From the NCBI GenBank assembly GCA_035532555.1, contig DATKQS010000020.1:1-64000 (forward strand): a DNA stretch of 64,000 bases, written 5' to 3'. Each line of letters begins with the position of its first letter. Within the stretch, counting starts at the first letter, position 1. Of the stretch, positions 17,677 through 26,343 are shown one piece after another. A program made the position numbers and the translations under genes. A model generated the notes under the pieces. The model had not been told where the DNA came from. It worked only from the letters and a program-made list of their open reading frames with translations, and searched no databases. Source of the stretch: Thermoplasmata archaeon. Its GTDB lineage: Archaea > Thermoplasmatota > Thermoplasmata > Lutacidiplasmatales > UBA184.

Positions 17677-18810
17677 ATGGAGAGTGCCCGGTGGCCGGGA
17701 CCGATCCTCGAGGGTACAGAGGTTCCGACCCTGAGGGTCGAACGAGGCGAGGAGCATCGCCGGGGCCGCCCCACTTCGCACGGCAGGTATCGACTCGATT
17801 CCATGTTCGCCGCAGGGGTCGCTATCGGAGTTTGCGGCCTCCTACTGGTTGTGGCTGCGGTGGTATCGAGTGGGGCCGCGAGCGCAGGTGTCGGCCGGCC
17901 CGCAATGATCCCATCGGCCCTCGACGGTCGGTCGGCGGTGTCTCCTCCCGGTTCGGGGGTTGTGTACGAAGTGACGGTCACCGAATCCGGGCTCACACTC
18001 GGAAGCGCTTCCGACATCGTGTGGACGGTTACGATAGAGGGTGGCCTGTCGTACTCTTCGCAGACCGGGACGCTGTCGTTCTTCCTACCGGACGGGACCT
18101 ACCGGTTTACGGCCACATCCAGCGATACGACCCGCAGCTCGCCCGGAGGTGAGTTCGTCGTGAACGGGTCGGCCGCATACCCGTACGCCCGTTTCTCGCT
18201 GTTGACGTTCCCGATCACGTTCACGGAGATCGGCCTTCCGAGCGGGACCAACTGGATGGTCACCTTCGCCTCCGTAACGGAGAGCTCGACGACCAACAGT
18301 TTGGCATATGCGGAGCCGAACGGATCGTACTCGTTCTCCGTGTCGGACGTGCCGGGCTTCGACCCCGCTCCCGTCACGGGGAACCTGTCCGTCGGCGGGA
18401 GCCCGGTCTCGCAAGTGATCGAGTTTATCCCCATCCTACCGGGGATGTACGAGCTCTCGTTCACGGGGCCTGCGCTGCCGGCGAACGCGGCTTGGTCGAT
18501 CGTGGTCGGTGGCGTAGCCCACAACGCGATTGGCACGACACTCGTGCTCAGCGAACCGAACGGGACCTATTCCTTCTCGGTGCTCCCTCCGGCTGGATAC
18601 AGCGCGAGCCCCTCCTCAGGAAGTGTCGTGGTCGCCGGCCACGCCGCCCAGCAGTCGATTGCCTTCCAACGGAGTTCGGCGAGCACTGGCTCGGGTCTCT
18701 CCGGCTTCGACTATTTCTGGGGGGCTCTCATCGGCGCGGCCATAGCCCTCGCGGTGGCCGGGCTCCTCTGGGTGTGGATCAAGAGGCGGGGACCGCCACG
18801 GGGATTTTGA
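17677..18810 (+). CDS. Smaller membrane-anchored surface protein with 'ETGLPSGT' modules
   Basis: The frame opens at 17677, but a start at the ATG near 17803 ('MFAAGVAIGVCGLLLVVAAV') would give a standard signal peptide and is more likely. The mature part has three modules of the type seen upstream: 'VTVTESGLTLGS', 'TFTEIGLPSGTNWMVTF' and 'SFTGPALPANAAWSIVV'. A C-terminal membrane helix ('GALIGAAIALAVAGLLWVWI') and basic tail follow. It lacks the propeller. Position directly after the larger protein on the same strand suggests duplication of a module block. Confidence 0.75.
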   Translation: MESARWPGPILEGTEVPTLRVERGEEHRRGRPTSHGRYRLDSMFAAGVAIGVCGLLLVVAAVVSSGAASAGVGRPAMIPSALDGRSAVSPPGSGVVYEVTVTESGLTLGSASDIVWTVTIEGGLSYSSQTGTLSFFLPDGTYRFTATSSDTTRSSPGGEFVVNGSAAYPYARFSLLTFPITFTEIGLPSGTNWMVTFASVTESSTTNSLAYAEPNGSYSFSVSDVPGFDPAPVTGNLSVGGSPVSQVIEFIPILPGMYELSFTGPALPANAAWSIVVGGVAHNAIGTTLVLSEPNGTYSFSVLPPAGYSASPSSGSVVVAGHAAQQSIAFQRSSASTGSGLSGFDYFWGALIGAAIALAVAGLLWVWIKRRGPPRGF

Positions 18811-19281
18811 CGACGGGCCCCCGGCAGTCGAAGCGAGCCATCTTGGATACGAGTACGGCTGCCCTGAGGCTCCGATGGCGGCCTGTCCGCTGAGCCACGT
18901 GCGCGACTCGTTGAGGAGATCGGATCAAGAGACCCCCGCGGCCCTCAAACGGAGACTCGGGATTGTGAGGAATATCAACGAGACGAAGCGAACCCGTGGA
19001 CTCCCGGTGAGGGACTACGCTGTCGAACGGCAGGTGGTCGGTCGATGGAGATGCGCGATGGGCGTGATTGAGGTACCTTCCGGAGAGAGGATAGCAGATC
19101 GCCCGGAGCGGTTGGGCACCGCCTGGGGTGCACCTCTCGTGGTTCCGGCCCCAGCAGGGGCCATATCAAGGTCGTACGGGGGCGGCAGCAGTTCCGGGTC
19201 AACCACGCTCAGTCAACGGGTCCCTTTTAGCACCCGACATGATGGGAGTTCCGTCTCAAGACCCTCCCGGACGAATCAACG
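18811..19281. other. Intergenic region, about 470 bp, no gene supported
   Basis: A 146-codon frame covers part of it but has low-complexity composition and no family features. It is not called. Confidence 0.4.
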
Positions 19282-20190
19282 ATGGCGACCTCCCTCCCTT
19301 CGGTGGCGGAACTGAAAGGGGCCGCCCGTGCCGCTTGGCCCGAGCAACGACTCGATCGATTCCGAGTCCACAACGGTGGGTGGGCGAATCTCGTCCTAGA
19401 AGCGGACGCGGGCGTCATATTCCGATTCCCTCGTCGTCGTGCGGTTGCCGAGTCGCTAAACTTCGAGTTGCGGGCGCTCGATCTACTGTCCCGCCATCTT
19501 TCAGCGCCGATCCCTGCTCCCGTTCGGGTTTCGGTTCTTCGCCGACCCCGGGGCTGGCCGTTCATGGCCTACCCGAAGCTCCTGGGGAAACCCCTCTCGA
19601 CGGTCTGGCCACTCGATTCGGTGGGCAATCGGAGGCTCAGCCGGTTTATCGAAACCCTCCTAAGGGAGCTCTCGGCCGTGCCTTCCAGTGCCTTGCTTCG
19701 AATCGGCGCCCAACCGGGAGGTCGACCATCCTGGGCGAAGCGCTTTCGGAGATTACAGCAACGGTTCCATCGAAGTGGGGCCAGCCAGGTCCCGTGGGAG
19801 TTGCGACGGCGGTTGGCGGCAGGGTTTGACTCGTTCTACTCAGACCTTAGAAGAGCTCGATACCATGCGGTCGCCACTCACCGGGATCTCGGGCCGGATC
19901 ATATACTCTGGAGCGCGGAATCGAATCGGCCGACCGGAGTGATTGACTGGGAAGATGTATGTCTCGGCGACCCCGCGTTCGACCTCACCGGGCTGGGCGC
20001 GCTGGGACACAAAAGACTGGCTCCCTCGATCTGCGCGCGCAAGGCCCGCGGCGACTCGACCTTCGATGAGCGCTTGAGGTTCTACCGGAAGGTCGCACCC
20101 ATCCACGGCCTCATCCACGCCGCCGAGACGCGCGACCCGCATTGGCACAACATCTTCTTGCCTCAGCTCGCCGCTGAGTTCCCTGGCTGA
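19282..20190 (+). CDS. APH-type phosphotransferase (aminoglycoside/choline kinase-like)
   Basis: The 302-residue protein has the protein-kinase-like fold of the APH family. 'VIFRFPRR' carries the ATP-site basic residue, 'VATHRDLGPDHILW' is the catalytic loop with Asp, and 'GVIDWEDVCLGDPAFDL' holds the metal-binding Asp. 'PFMAYPKLLGKPL' is the hinge. The family phosphorylates small molecules such as aminoglycosides, choline or sugars. The substrate cannot be told, and resistance should not be inferred. The ATG at 19282 is the first start in frame. Confidence 0.8.
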   Translation: MATSLPSVAELKGAARAAWPEQRLDRFRVHNGGWANLVLEADAGVIFRFPRRRAVAESLNFELRALDLLSRHLSAPIPAPVRVSVLRRPRGWPFMAYPKLLGKPLSTVWPLDSVGNRRLSRFIETLLRELSAVPSSALLRIGAQPGGRPSWAKRFRRLQQRFHRSGASQVPWELRRRLAAGFDSFYSDLRRARYHAVATHRDLGPDHILWSAESNRPTGVIDWEDVCLGDPAFDLTGLGALGHKRLAPSICARKARGDSTFDERLRFYRKVAPIHGLIHAAETRDPHWHNIFLPQLAAEFPG

Positions 20191-20421
20191 GTCGCTTCGA
20201 GTTCCGGGTCGTCCGAGAGATTTTCGCTGGACTCGGTGAGACCAACGAAATCGGGTCCGTCGTCAAAGTGCGGTCGACTTCTCTCAGCATTGCCCATTGT
20301 CAACGCGGGGGATTGTGAACGGTGCGCCTTCGATCATCGGCACTCAAAACCCGCGTATCAGCTCCCCCTTCTGGTTGAGGTGAAGCGGGCCATCTGACCT
20401 TGCTCCTCAGGATGGAGTACG

Positions 20422-20431
20422 CTACAAATAC
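20422..20431 (+). promoter_or_regulatory. TATA-like box for the M29-like peptidase gene
   Basis: CTACAAATAC is centred about 28 nt before the ATG at 20455, consistent with a leaderless message. Confidence 0.5.
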
Positions 20432-20454
20432 GTACTTTCGCTCGCCCCCTTGCC

Positions 20455-21579
20455 ATGAGCGAGAGCCCCTCGTCCCTCGAGCGCGCCGCGGCCCGCAACC
20501 TGGTCAAGAACTACCTTCGCGTCAAGCCCGGCGAGAATGTCATGGTCGAAGCTTGGGCCCATACGCTCTCCATGTCGTCGGCGATGGTGGACGAGGTCCG
20601 ACGGGTGGGCGGGAGTGCGTTCCTCGCGTTCGAGGACGACGACACCTGGTGGCGCGCGGTGGACCGCAAACAGGCCAGGCCCCTCGGCCGCTTGTCCGAC
20701 CCGGAGTGGGCCGCGGTCGCGGCAGCCGACGTCTACGTGCAGTTCTGGGGCCCGGCGGACTCAGCCCGGTTGGAGAAGCTAGGGCAGAAGGGCTTGGACG
20801 CATGGGGCGATGGCTGGTTCGACCGGTGGTACCGGCTCGCCCGGTCGACCGGGTTACGCGGGGGGCGGATGGCCATGGGGTGGGTAACCGACTCACGTGC
20901 CCGTCAATGGGGGGTCAGCAAGCAGCGTTGGATGAAGGCCCTCCTCGAGGGGTGCCTTGCCGACCCGGAGGAGATTGCCAAGAGCGGCAAGCGCATCGCC
21001 CGCGCCTTCACCGGCACGAAGAAGGTCCGTATCACCCACCCCAATGGGACGGACCTCGAAGTGGCTCTGGCCGGTGTGCCTCCGAGGCTCTACGAAGGGT
21101 ACCCCCACCCCAAGGACCATGCCTACAGCGAGTATGACATGCTGGCGAACTTCCCCGACGGGAGGGTCCGGATAGCCCTGGATGCCAAGACGGCCCAGGG
21201 GAGGATTGTTTCGAACCGACGTAGCTACGACGAGACCTGGTTCCCTTGGGTGGTGTACTCGGGCGGCGCATTCGAGTTTTCCGACGGGAAGCTGACCTCC
21301 TACTCATTCGAGGAGGGAGGGTCCGCGTTCGCTCGGAACTACGCCCGGGGTACGCCAGGGAAGGACCGAGCGGGCTCGCTTACGATCGGACTGAACCCCA
21401 ACCTCGATAACGTGCCGTACCTGGAGCACTCAGAGCGGGGCATCATCGAGTTTGCGGTGGGCCGAAACGCGTACCTGGGGGGGAGCAACACCTCGGACTT
21501 CTATGGCTGCGTCGACCTCGCGGGGTCGGAGATCAGCGTCGAAGGGACTCCGGTCGTACGTGCGGGGAAGATCCTGTAG
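20455..21579 (+). CDS. M29-like aminopeptidase
   Basis: This 374-residue protein resembles thermophilic M29 metallo-aminopeptidases (AmpS / aminopeptidase T). It opens with 'AAARNLVKNYLRVKPGENVM', then 'ADVYVQFWGPADSARLEKL', 'ITHPNGTDLEVAL' and 'NFPDGRVRIAL', and near the end 'LEHSERGIIEFAVG' and 'GGSNTSDFYGCVDL'. The usual HxYGxH metal motif is not present in its standard form. Metal binding may therefore be altered, and peptidase activity is not certain. It has its own promoter and appears monocistronic. Confidence 0.7.
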   Translation: MSESPSSLERAAARNLVKNYLRVKPGENVMVEAWAHTLSMSSAMVDEVRRVGGSAFLAFEDDDTWWRAVDRKQARPLGRLSDPEWAAVAAADVYVQFWGPADSARLEKLGQKGLDAWGDGWFDRWYRLARSTGLRGGRMAMGWVTDSRARQWGVSKQRWMKALLEGCLADPEEIAKSGKRIARAFTGTKKVRITHPNGTDLEVALAGVPPRLYEGYPHPKDHAYSEYDMLANFPDGRVRIALDAKTAQGRIVSNRRSYDETWFPWVVYSGGAFEFSDGKLTSYSFEEGGSAFARNYARGTPGKDRAGSLTIGLNPNLDNVPYLEHSERGIIEFAVGRNAYLGGSNTSDFYGCVDLAGSEISVEGTPVVRAGKIL

Positions 21580-21816
21580 GTCCGGCGGTTTCGTCCTCGA
21601 GGACGGTCCTCCATCCTCCCCGACTCTTACGCAAAGGGTTCCATGATCCGCGTAGGCCCGGCCCAAAGCCCTCAGGCATACCGATCGATAGGGTGGGTGA
21701 GCGCCGACGCTCGAGATACCGCCCCGACGTGACCCGGGAGAGACAATTCCTCCCGAGAGAGCTCGCGCGACGCTAGACACGCAACACGAGTTGCACCCAT
21801 GGTGTCCGGCCCCGCG

Positions 21817-22410
21817 CTACTTCCAGCGCCCTCGAGCCGATTCGTAATGGAGCAGAAGTTCTCCATCCTCCATCGTCTTCGAAGAGAGGAGCTTCAGCGT
21901 CCGCTGCTTGCTCAGCGCGCCCCAGTAGTTGGGTCCCTGTCCGTAGACGACGGGCTGCACGAGCAGCCAGTAGTCGTCGGCGAGATCCTTTCGGATGAAC
22001 TCGAGAATCAGCCGCGGGCCACCCTCCGCGATGATGTTCCCGCCCTTCTCGTTCTTGATCCTCGCCACGATCTTCGAGAGATCGCCCTTCATGATCCGAG
22101 AGTTCTCCCATCCGGGCGACTTCAAGCGGGTCGAGAGGCAGACCTTCTCGACGCGGTCGAGCCAGCGCGCATAGTCGATGAGGTACTGGGGGTCGTCCGG
22201 CGATCGTGCCTTCTCGGTCCAGACTCTCCGGTGGCCGGTGAACGACCTTCGACCCATGATCACTGTGGTGACGTCGTCGAACCGGTTGATCCACATCTCG
22301 CGCCAAAAGTCGCTGGCCTTTTTCGTGACCCGGTCCGAGCCCGGGTACTTCGGGAACGCGCCGCGCCCGTCAATGGTCATGTACAGATTGGCCGTGACTT
22401 TTCGACCCAT
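21817..22410 (-). CDS. RibD C-terminal / dihydrofolate reductase-like domain protein
   Basis: The 197-residue protein has the plan of the RibD_C/DHFR-like reductase family: 'MGRKVTANLYMTIDGRG' at the start, 'VIMGRRSFTGHRRVW' near residue 55, 'NIIAEGGPRLILEF' near 130 and 'LVQPVVYGQGPNYW' near 155. Such proteins bind NADPH and reduce pteridine- or riboflavin-pathway intermediates; many are uncharacterised. A TATA box at 22436-22445 on the minus strand lies 29 nt before the ATG at 22410 and supports this start. No riboflavin genes are adjacent. Confidence 0.8.
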   Translation of the reverse strand: MGRKVTANLYMTIDGRGAFPKYPGSDRVTKKASDFWREMWINRFDDVTTVIMGRRSFTGHRRVWTEKARSPDDPQYLIDYARWLDRVEKVCLSTRLKSPGWENSRIMKGDLSKIVARIKNEKGGNIIAEGGPRLILEFIRKDLADDYWLLVQPVVYGQGPNYWGALSKQRTLKLLSSKTMEDGELLLHYESARGRWK

Positions 22411-22435
22411 CGATGTTCTTCTACGATGGGGTTCG

Positions 22436-22445
22436 GATATACTCT
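22436..22445 (-). promoter_or_regulatory. TATA box for the RibD-like gene
   Basis: GAGTATATCC on the minus strand is centred about 29 nt upstream of the ATG at 22410, implying leaderless transcription. Confidence 0.6.
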
Positions 22446-22589
22446 GGCCCCCCTCGCAAGCGAGCAGACCAAGAGCGGGTTCAAGTACCCGATGAGCGCA
22501 GAGCTGAGCCAGCGTAGGCTACTGGATGGATTAGCTGCGAGCATGGGCAGCTGTGAGCGGGGACATGTATATGTATACTGGATGTATGT

Positions 22590-22898
22590 ATGGAGTACAT
22601 GGCTCAATCTTCACGAGCGCCTCAGATCGAGTACGCCCGCCCGGGCGCAAACCCCACTCTCGAGACCATCGAACTGATTCGCGCAGCTCTAAGAGAATCT
22701 GAAGCTCCTCTCAGTAGGAATTCGATTCTGATTAGGCTCTCAAGTTGGGGCCATTCCACCAGCAGGCCGACCCTGAACGCGGCTCTCGGATTCCTCGGAG
22801 ACGAGGGTCACACGATTGAGGGAAGCAAGGGCATCGTCTGGGTATCCGATGCCTCGGTCAAGCTGAGGGCAGAGATTCAGAAGGGACATCCGCTCTGA
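22590..22898 (+). CDS. Winged-helix protein, putative antitoxin of the RelE-like pair
   Basis: This is a 102-residue (99 if starting at ATG 22599) protein with a winged-helix pattern: 'IELIRAALRESEAPLSRNSI' then 'RPTLNAALGFLGDEGHTI' and 'GIVWVS'. A TATA-rich run (ATGTATATGTATACTG, 22564-22579) lies just upstream and favours the second ATG. The stop TGA shares its A with the ATG of the next gene, so the two are translationally coupled in the manner of toxin-antitoxin operons. No known antitoxin family is recognised; the assignment rests on DNA-binding appearance and context. Confidence 0.6.
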   Translation: MEYMAQSSRAPQIEYARPGANPTLETIELIRAALRESEAPLSRNSILIRLSSWGHSTSRPTLNAALGFLGDEGHTIEGSKGIVWVSDASVKLRAEIQKGHPL

Positions 22899-23245
22899 TG
22901 CCACCCCGAGCGGCGAGGGTGCTGCTGGGCCCGTACGCTCGGGAATCGCTCGACCGACTGAAGTCTGATCGGAGTCCACGGTCTCACTCGGTCGTACGCC
23001 GGATTGATGGGTTAGGAGCGATCTTGCTGGAGGATGCGCTCCATGGCGAGGTGGTCCCCAAGTCCAAAATTCCCCAGGTGCTGGTGCGTCGGCATGGCAT
23101 AGACAATCTGTACGTCGAGGACCCACCCGATTTTTGGAGGCTGCTGTACACGCTCACCCGACTGGATGGCGAGCGGCTCGTCATGATTGTCGAACTGGTC
23201 GATCACACGACGTACAGCAGATGGTTCGCCGGGAGGGGCCGTTAG
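22898..23245 (+). CDS. RelE-superfamily-like putative toxin
   Basis: The 115-residue protein matches a widespread archaeal RelE-like family. 'GEVVPKSKIPQVLVRRHGI' leads into 'NLYVEDPPDFWRLLYTL', then 'MIVELVDHTTYSRWF'. The Trp-Arg-Leu-Leu-Tyr strand and the closing His-Tyr correspond to the strand-and-tail pattern of RelE folds. Members are proposed mRNA interferases. It overlaps the winged-helix gene by one base. Activity is not demonstrated. Confidence 0.65.
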   Translation: MPPRAARVLLGPYARESLDRLKSDRSPRSHSVVRRIDGLGAILLEDALHGEVVPKSKIPQVLVRRHGIDNLYVEDPPDFWRLLYTLTRLDGERLVMIVELVDHTTYSRWFAGRGR

Positions 23246-23470
23246 AGCCAAGAAGGCTGGCCGCGGGTTCAAGTTTCCGAATCGGTTCAATATCCAATGT
23301 AGGCAAACCCGACCTCTCGGCTCACGGCTATCGATTGGCTATGTGCGAGGTCGGGCGGCGATTCGGGTGGACAGAGCGAGGTGGCGTGTCGTCCGCCATT
23401 CTCTATCCGGTGGATGTACGAGTGGGCAGCGGCCCGTGGCTGAGGCTAGGTTGTACCTGCCAAGCCGAGA

Positions 23471-23734
23471 TCAACGTTTTCGGTCATAAACTCGCGACCT
23501 GTGATCCACTCGTTCAACCAGAATAGTCTGTTCGGAGTGAGAGAGCACGGCTAGGAGGCGATAGTCACCGATGCGCAGCTTGTATTCATCCGAGGCCGTC
23601 AGTCTTGTGAAGTAGTGGAGCGGGTCGGCAGCTGCCGCCTCTAGCCGGACGACGACTCGCCGAGCCACCGTCCTATGAAGTCCGTGTAGGTCACGGACGG
23701 CAGTGTCCGACCACTTGATGGACCAATGCGTCAG
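23471..23734 (-). CDS. relE: RelE-type toxin, probable CTG start overlapping the antitoxin stop
   Basis: Counting from a CTG at 23734 the product is 87 residues, the usual RelE length. It starts 'THWSIKWSDTAVRDLHGLH', followed by 'DEYKLRIGDYRLLAV' and 'ILVERVDHRSRVYD', the classic core and C-terminal His-Arg-x-x-x-Tyr. There is no ATG, GTG or TTG in frame until a GTG about 22 codons in, which would delete the first helix. The CTG sits in CTGA with the antitoxin stop, mirroring the TTGA overlap of the neighbouring pair at 24624. So a non-canonical coupled start is likely. The alternative is a truncated, inactive toxin. Confidence 0.65.
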   Translation of the reverse strand: MTHWSIKWSDTAVRDLHGLHRTVARRVVVRLEAAAADPLHYFTRLTASDEYKLRIGDYRLLAVLSHSEQTILVERVDHRSRVYDRKR

Positions 23735-23967
23735 AGTCCCAACCGCTTCTTGACTTCATCGTGCTCGGTCACGTGCCCCGACCTGATGTCGAGTCGAGCG
23801 CTAAGCAGCCCCATCCGGAACGCATCGCTGTACACCCCTTCATCGTCTTCCCGCGGGATCAGGGCCAGTAGCTTGTTCAGAATCTCATCGTAGGTTTCTC
23901 GAGGAGAACTCTTCAAGGCGGCGAGTCGCTCGCGAGTTGACGGCGTAATCTGGATGGTCGTAATCAT
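23731..23967 (-). CDS. relB: Antitoxin of the RelE pair
   Basis: The 78-residue protein begins 'MITTIQITPSTRERLAALKS' and continues 'ETYDEILNKLLAL', the pattern of short archaeal antitoxins with a beta-strand/ribbon-helix-helix-like N-terminus and a charged C-terminus that masks the toxin. Its ATG lies 29 nt from a minus-strand TATA box at 23992-24000. It overlaps the toxin start. Such antitoxins normally repress their own operon. Confidence 0.7.
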   Translation of the reverse strand: MITTIQITPSTRERLAALKSSPRETYDEILNKLLALIPREDDEGVYSDAFRMGLLSARLDIRSGHVTEHDEVKKRLGL

Positions 23968-23991
23968 TTACTGTGTGACAGCACATGGTGC

Positions 23992-24000
23992 ACATATAGA
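23992..24000 (-). promoter_or_regulatory. TATA box for the RelB/RelE operon
   Basis: TCTATATGT on the minus strand lies about 29 nt upstream of the ATG at 23967. Confidence 0.55.
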
Positions 24001-24291
24001 CTGCCATGCGCCATTCCTTGTGGAATCCTCCTCGGGGCGAAGGGGTCTGCAGGGAACGGCTCCTTGACCCGCCCTCGTGGCTGCGTCGACGCCGGGGGTC
24101 CCTTGCCGCTTCCTCCCCCTTCGCGGCCTTACCTCGGCGAGGCGCGTGCGGCCTTCAGCGTCCCGGAGGGGCGCTCATCCCCGGGGCGCCCAGGGAATCC
24201 ATGTGCACTACTCGTTGAGCGCGACAGCGAGCTCGGGCTCTGTCAAGCCCTCGGTCGGGAGCCGGGGCGGGAGTCGTGACCCAACTAGAAA
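24001..24291. other. Intergenic region between two RelE-type operons
   Basis: About 290 bp of GC-rich sequence with several short low-complexity frames. No gene, RNA or repeat is supported. Confidence 0.4.
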
Positions 24292-24627
24292 TCACTCCCG
24301 GATGGGCCTCGCGGTTCGCTGATGGGCGGAGAGTCGCCGGCGGAGCTCGGCCCGGGCAGCAGGGGTGTAGGCAGGGGGTCTGGGTGAGATGGCAACGAAG
24401 ACCAGGGCCGAGCCATCCACCGTGTAGAAGACCCGCCTGCTTCCGAGACGGAATTTCCACACTCCTCTCATCTCGTGCAGCTCCCCAACCTGGAGCCATG
24501 GGTAGGACCGAAACGGGTTGGCAAGCAGATACGGAGTCAGGTCGCGGAGCTGGCGTTGGAGCCCTTTCGGGAGGTCGAGAAATTCCCGTCGGGCCTCGCT
24601 TACGAACTCTGCCGAGACAAGGCTCAA
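24292..24627 (-). CDS. RelE/ParE-type toxin
   Basis: The 111-residue protein starts at TTG within TTGA, overlapping the antitoxin stop. RelE features are 'FLDLPKGLQRQLRDLTPYL' (helices 1-2), 'LHEMRGVWKFRLGSRRVFY' (core strands) and 'LVFVAISPRPPAY'. The C-terminal tail is rich in Arg and lacks the usual His-x-x-x-Tyr, so the active-site set differs from classical RelE. Target and activity are unknown. Confidence 0.7.
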   Translation of the reverse strand: MSLVSAEFVSEARREFLDLPKGLQRQLRDLTPYLLANPFRSYPWLQVGELHEMRGVWKFRLGSRRVFYTVDGSALVFVAISPRPPAYTPAARAELRRRLSAHQRTARPIRE

Positions 24628-24839
24628 AGCCCTGCCTCACGAAAAACCTGATCAGCAGGGTACCTGCGGCTGCTCTTGATCCTGCTACGGAGTTCTTTGA
24701 TGAAACTCGGAGGATAGTGGGCTTCCACGAGCTCCTGGAGCAATTCGTCGTAGGACTCCCCCGAGGCCTTGACCGACTCCAAGAGCCGGCGGGTACTCGA
24801 GTGCACAGAAATGGTCGTGATCGGATCGCTTGCCATCAT
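24624..24839 (-). CDS. Antitoxin of the second RelE-type pair
   Basis: The ATG at 24839 is chosen over the longer frame because a strong operator/TATA region lies directly upstream at 24843-24862. The 71-residue product 'MMASDPITTISVHSSTRRLL' continues with 'SYDELLQELVEAHYP' and ends in 'PADQVFREAGL'. It has the same plan as the antitoxin at 23731, suggesting paralogous modules. The last 3 bases of its gene overlap the toxin start. Confidence 0.7.
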   Translation of the reverse strand: MMASDPITTISVHSSTRRLLESVKASGESYDELLQELVEAHYPPSFIKELRSRIKSSRRYPADQVFREAGL

Positions 24840-24842
24840 GGC

Positions 24843-24860
24843 ATAATTAACGGTAATTAT
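24843..24860. promoter_or_regulatory. Operator candidate: 7-4-7 inverted repeat at antitoxin promoter
   Basis: ATAATTA-ACGG-TAATTAT is a perfect inverted repeat with 7-bp arms, 3 bp before the antitoxin start on the minus strand and overlapping its TATA region. It has the same geometry and similar arms as the site at 26365. Confidence 0.6.
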
Positions 24861-25009
24861 ACTTAAGAACTCGGTCTGCCCAACCGCATCCGCCTCGCCT
24901 GCCCTTTGAGCGGGTGGGGGACCTGGGCAGAAAGTTGCGGTCAATAGCCGGTGAGCGCAATTCGGCACGCGTTACGAGAATTGAACGGCCCAACACCGTC
25001 GAGTCCAGG

Positions 25010-26343
25010 GGTGGTGTGCCAAAGTCTGTTGACGAGGGAGGTCTCCCTCCAGTGGGGAACTGCAAGGAACCCAACAGGAGGAGAGACCCATGGAACCAGA
25101 GGAGATCGCCCAGATAGACTTGACGAACCTATTCCCGAAAGCGCGAGACTACGGAGCGGAAGCCCTGGTCGGTTTCCTTCACCAAGAGGAAGACCGATTA
25201 GTGCGGTTGCTCGCGGCGGATCGTCTCCCGGACGGGCGCCATCGATTTGTTCGGGGAGGGCGGTATCTCCGCACCCTCGTGACCAAGCTGGGGAAAGTGG
25301 TCGTCCTGGTCGGTCGGATCTACGACCGACTTCACCGACGCACCTTCACTCCGGTGTTGCTCGCCCTCGGACTGGGTCGGCGGCGCTACACCCGGGACCT
25401 TCGTCTCGCCTGTGCTGAAGAGGCCACGCGCACGACGTATGGCGAGGCGTCGGAGTCGATTCACCGGACCCTCAGTCTTTGGGTGCCTCGACGGACGATT
25501 TGGAACTTCGTGAAGGAACTGGGCCCATGGATCGAGGCGGGGCTACGGAACATCCCACTCCTCGAGACGGAGGGGTGCCACGCCGCCGACGGGACCTTCG
25601 TGCGCGGATGGCGACGGGGCACTCAGCACGAGGTGAACGTCGCCGTCCGTCAACGGAGCTCGGACCACAAGGTCGAGCTCGTAGCGGTCCAGGTGAACGG
25701 CTCCGCCCGAGGCGTGCTCGACCCGGAGGGAGTCGAGCGCCTAGTCACCGACGATGCGCCGGCCTACTCGGTGGATCTCGCCCGATGGCACCAACTGTGT
25801 CAGGTCCACTTCCTCCGCCACATCCGTGATCTCTTGGCGGAAGAGCGGGGTCTGATGGGGATCCCCGAGCGGGAGGCGGTGCTCCGCGAGCTCGGAGGAG
25901 TGCTCGGCCACCTTCGGGCGTCGGTGGAGAAGCATCGTGTCGATGGGGACAAGGTGGCGATCACCTATCGGATCGAGTCCACCCTCCGCCGTCTGGGGGA
26001 GATCGGCACCGAGCTCGAATGGCGAGGCCTCCACCAGGCGGCCCGGTATGTGCGGGAGCGGGGTCGGGCGACGGTGGTGTTCGCCGAGGTGGCAGGGCAC
26101 GGTGGGTGGATGCCCGCCACCTCGAACGGAGTGGAGCGGATGATGGGGACAATCGCCGATCGCTGTAAGCGGAAGTGGGCGCACTGGAATGGAGGACTGG
26201 AGAACCTCATGCGGCTGCTGCTGGCCCGGAAGACTCGTCCGGCAGCCTACGGGTGGGCGATGCGAAGATATTTGCGGGGAGGATCGATGACCGAGCTATC
26301 CCTACTGAGCGGACCCCGCGTCAACAGATCGTGACACAGCACT
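25010..26343 (+). mobile_element. Complete insertion sequence, IS256/ISH6-type, 1334 bp
   Basis: Imperfect terminal inverted repeats of about 28 bp were aligned by eye. The left end (25010-25037) shares roughly 20 of 28 positions, including CTGTTGACG, with the reverse complement of the right end (26316-26343). Directly outside lie identical 8-bp direct repeats AGTCCAGG (25002-25009 and 26344-26351), the target duplication expected for this family. One intact transposase fills the element. Intact ends and duplication point to a fairly recent insertion between two antitoxin promoters. Confidence 0.85.
25090..26334 (+). CDS. Transposase, IS256/ISH6-type (DDE)
   Basis: The 414-residue protein shows 'CHAADGTFVRGW' (first Asp), 'LVTDDAPAYS' (second Asp), 'LCQVHFLRHI' (the C-x2-H motif found between the second Asp and Glu in IS256-like enzymes) and 'TSNGVERMMG' (Glu). 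This is a full DDE set with no frameshift, so the element could be active. A purine-rich AGGAGGAGAGACCC precedes the ATG at 25090. The ORF fills almost the whole space between the terminal repeats. Confidence 0.85.
   Translation: MEPEEIAQIDLTNLFPKARDYGAEALVGFLHQEEDRLVRLLAADRLPDGRHRFVRGGRYLRTLVTKLGKVVVLVGRIYDRLHRRTFTPVLLALGLGRRRYTRDLRLACAEEATRTTYGEASESIHRTLSLWVPRRTIWNFVKELGPWIEAGLRNIPLLETEGCHAADGTFVRGWRRGTQHEVNVAVRQRSSDHKVELVAVQVNGSARGVLDPEGVERLVTDDAPAYSVDLARWHQLCQVHFLRHIRDLLAEERGLMGIPEREAVLRELGGVLGHLRASVEKHRVDGDKVAITYRIESTLRRLGEIGTELEWRGLHQAARYVRERGRATVVFAEVAGHGGWMPATSNGVERMMGTIADRCKRKWAHWNGGLENLMRLLLARKTRPAAYGWAMRRYLRGGSMTELSLLSGPRVNRS

Noticed and set aside
19282-20190. Antibiotic-resistance kinase call for the APH-type protein
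   Set aside because: The fold is clear, but family members act on many small molecules and nothing here points to aminoglycosides.
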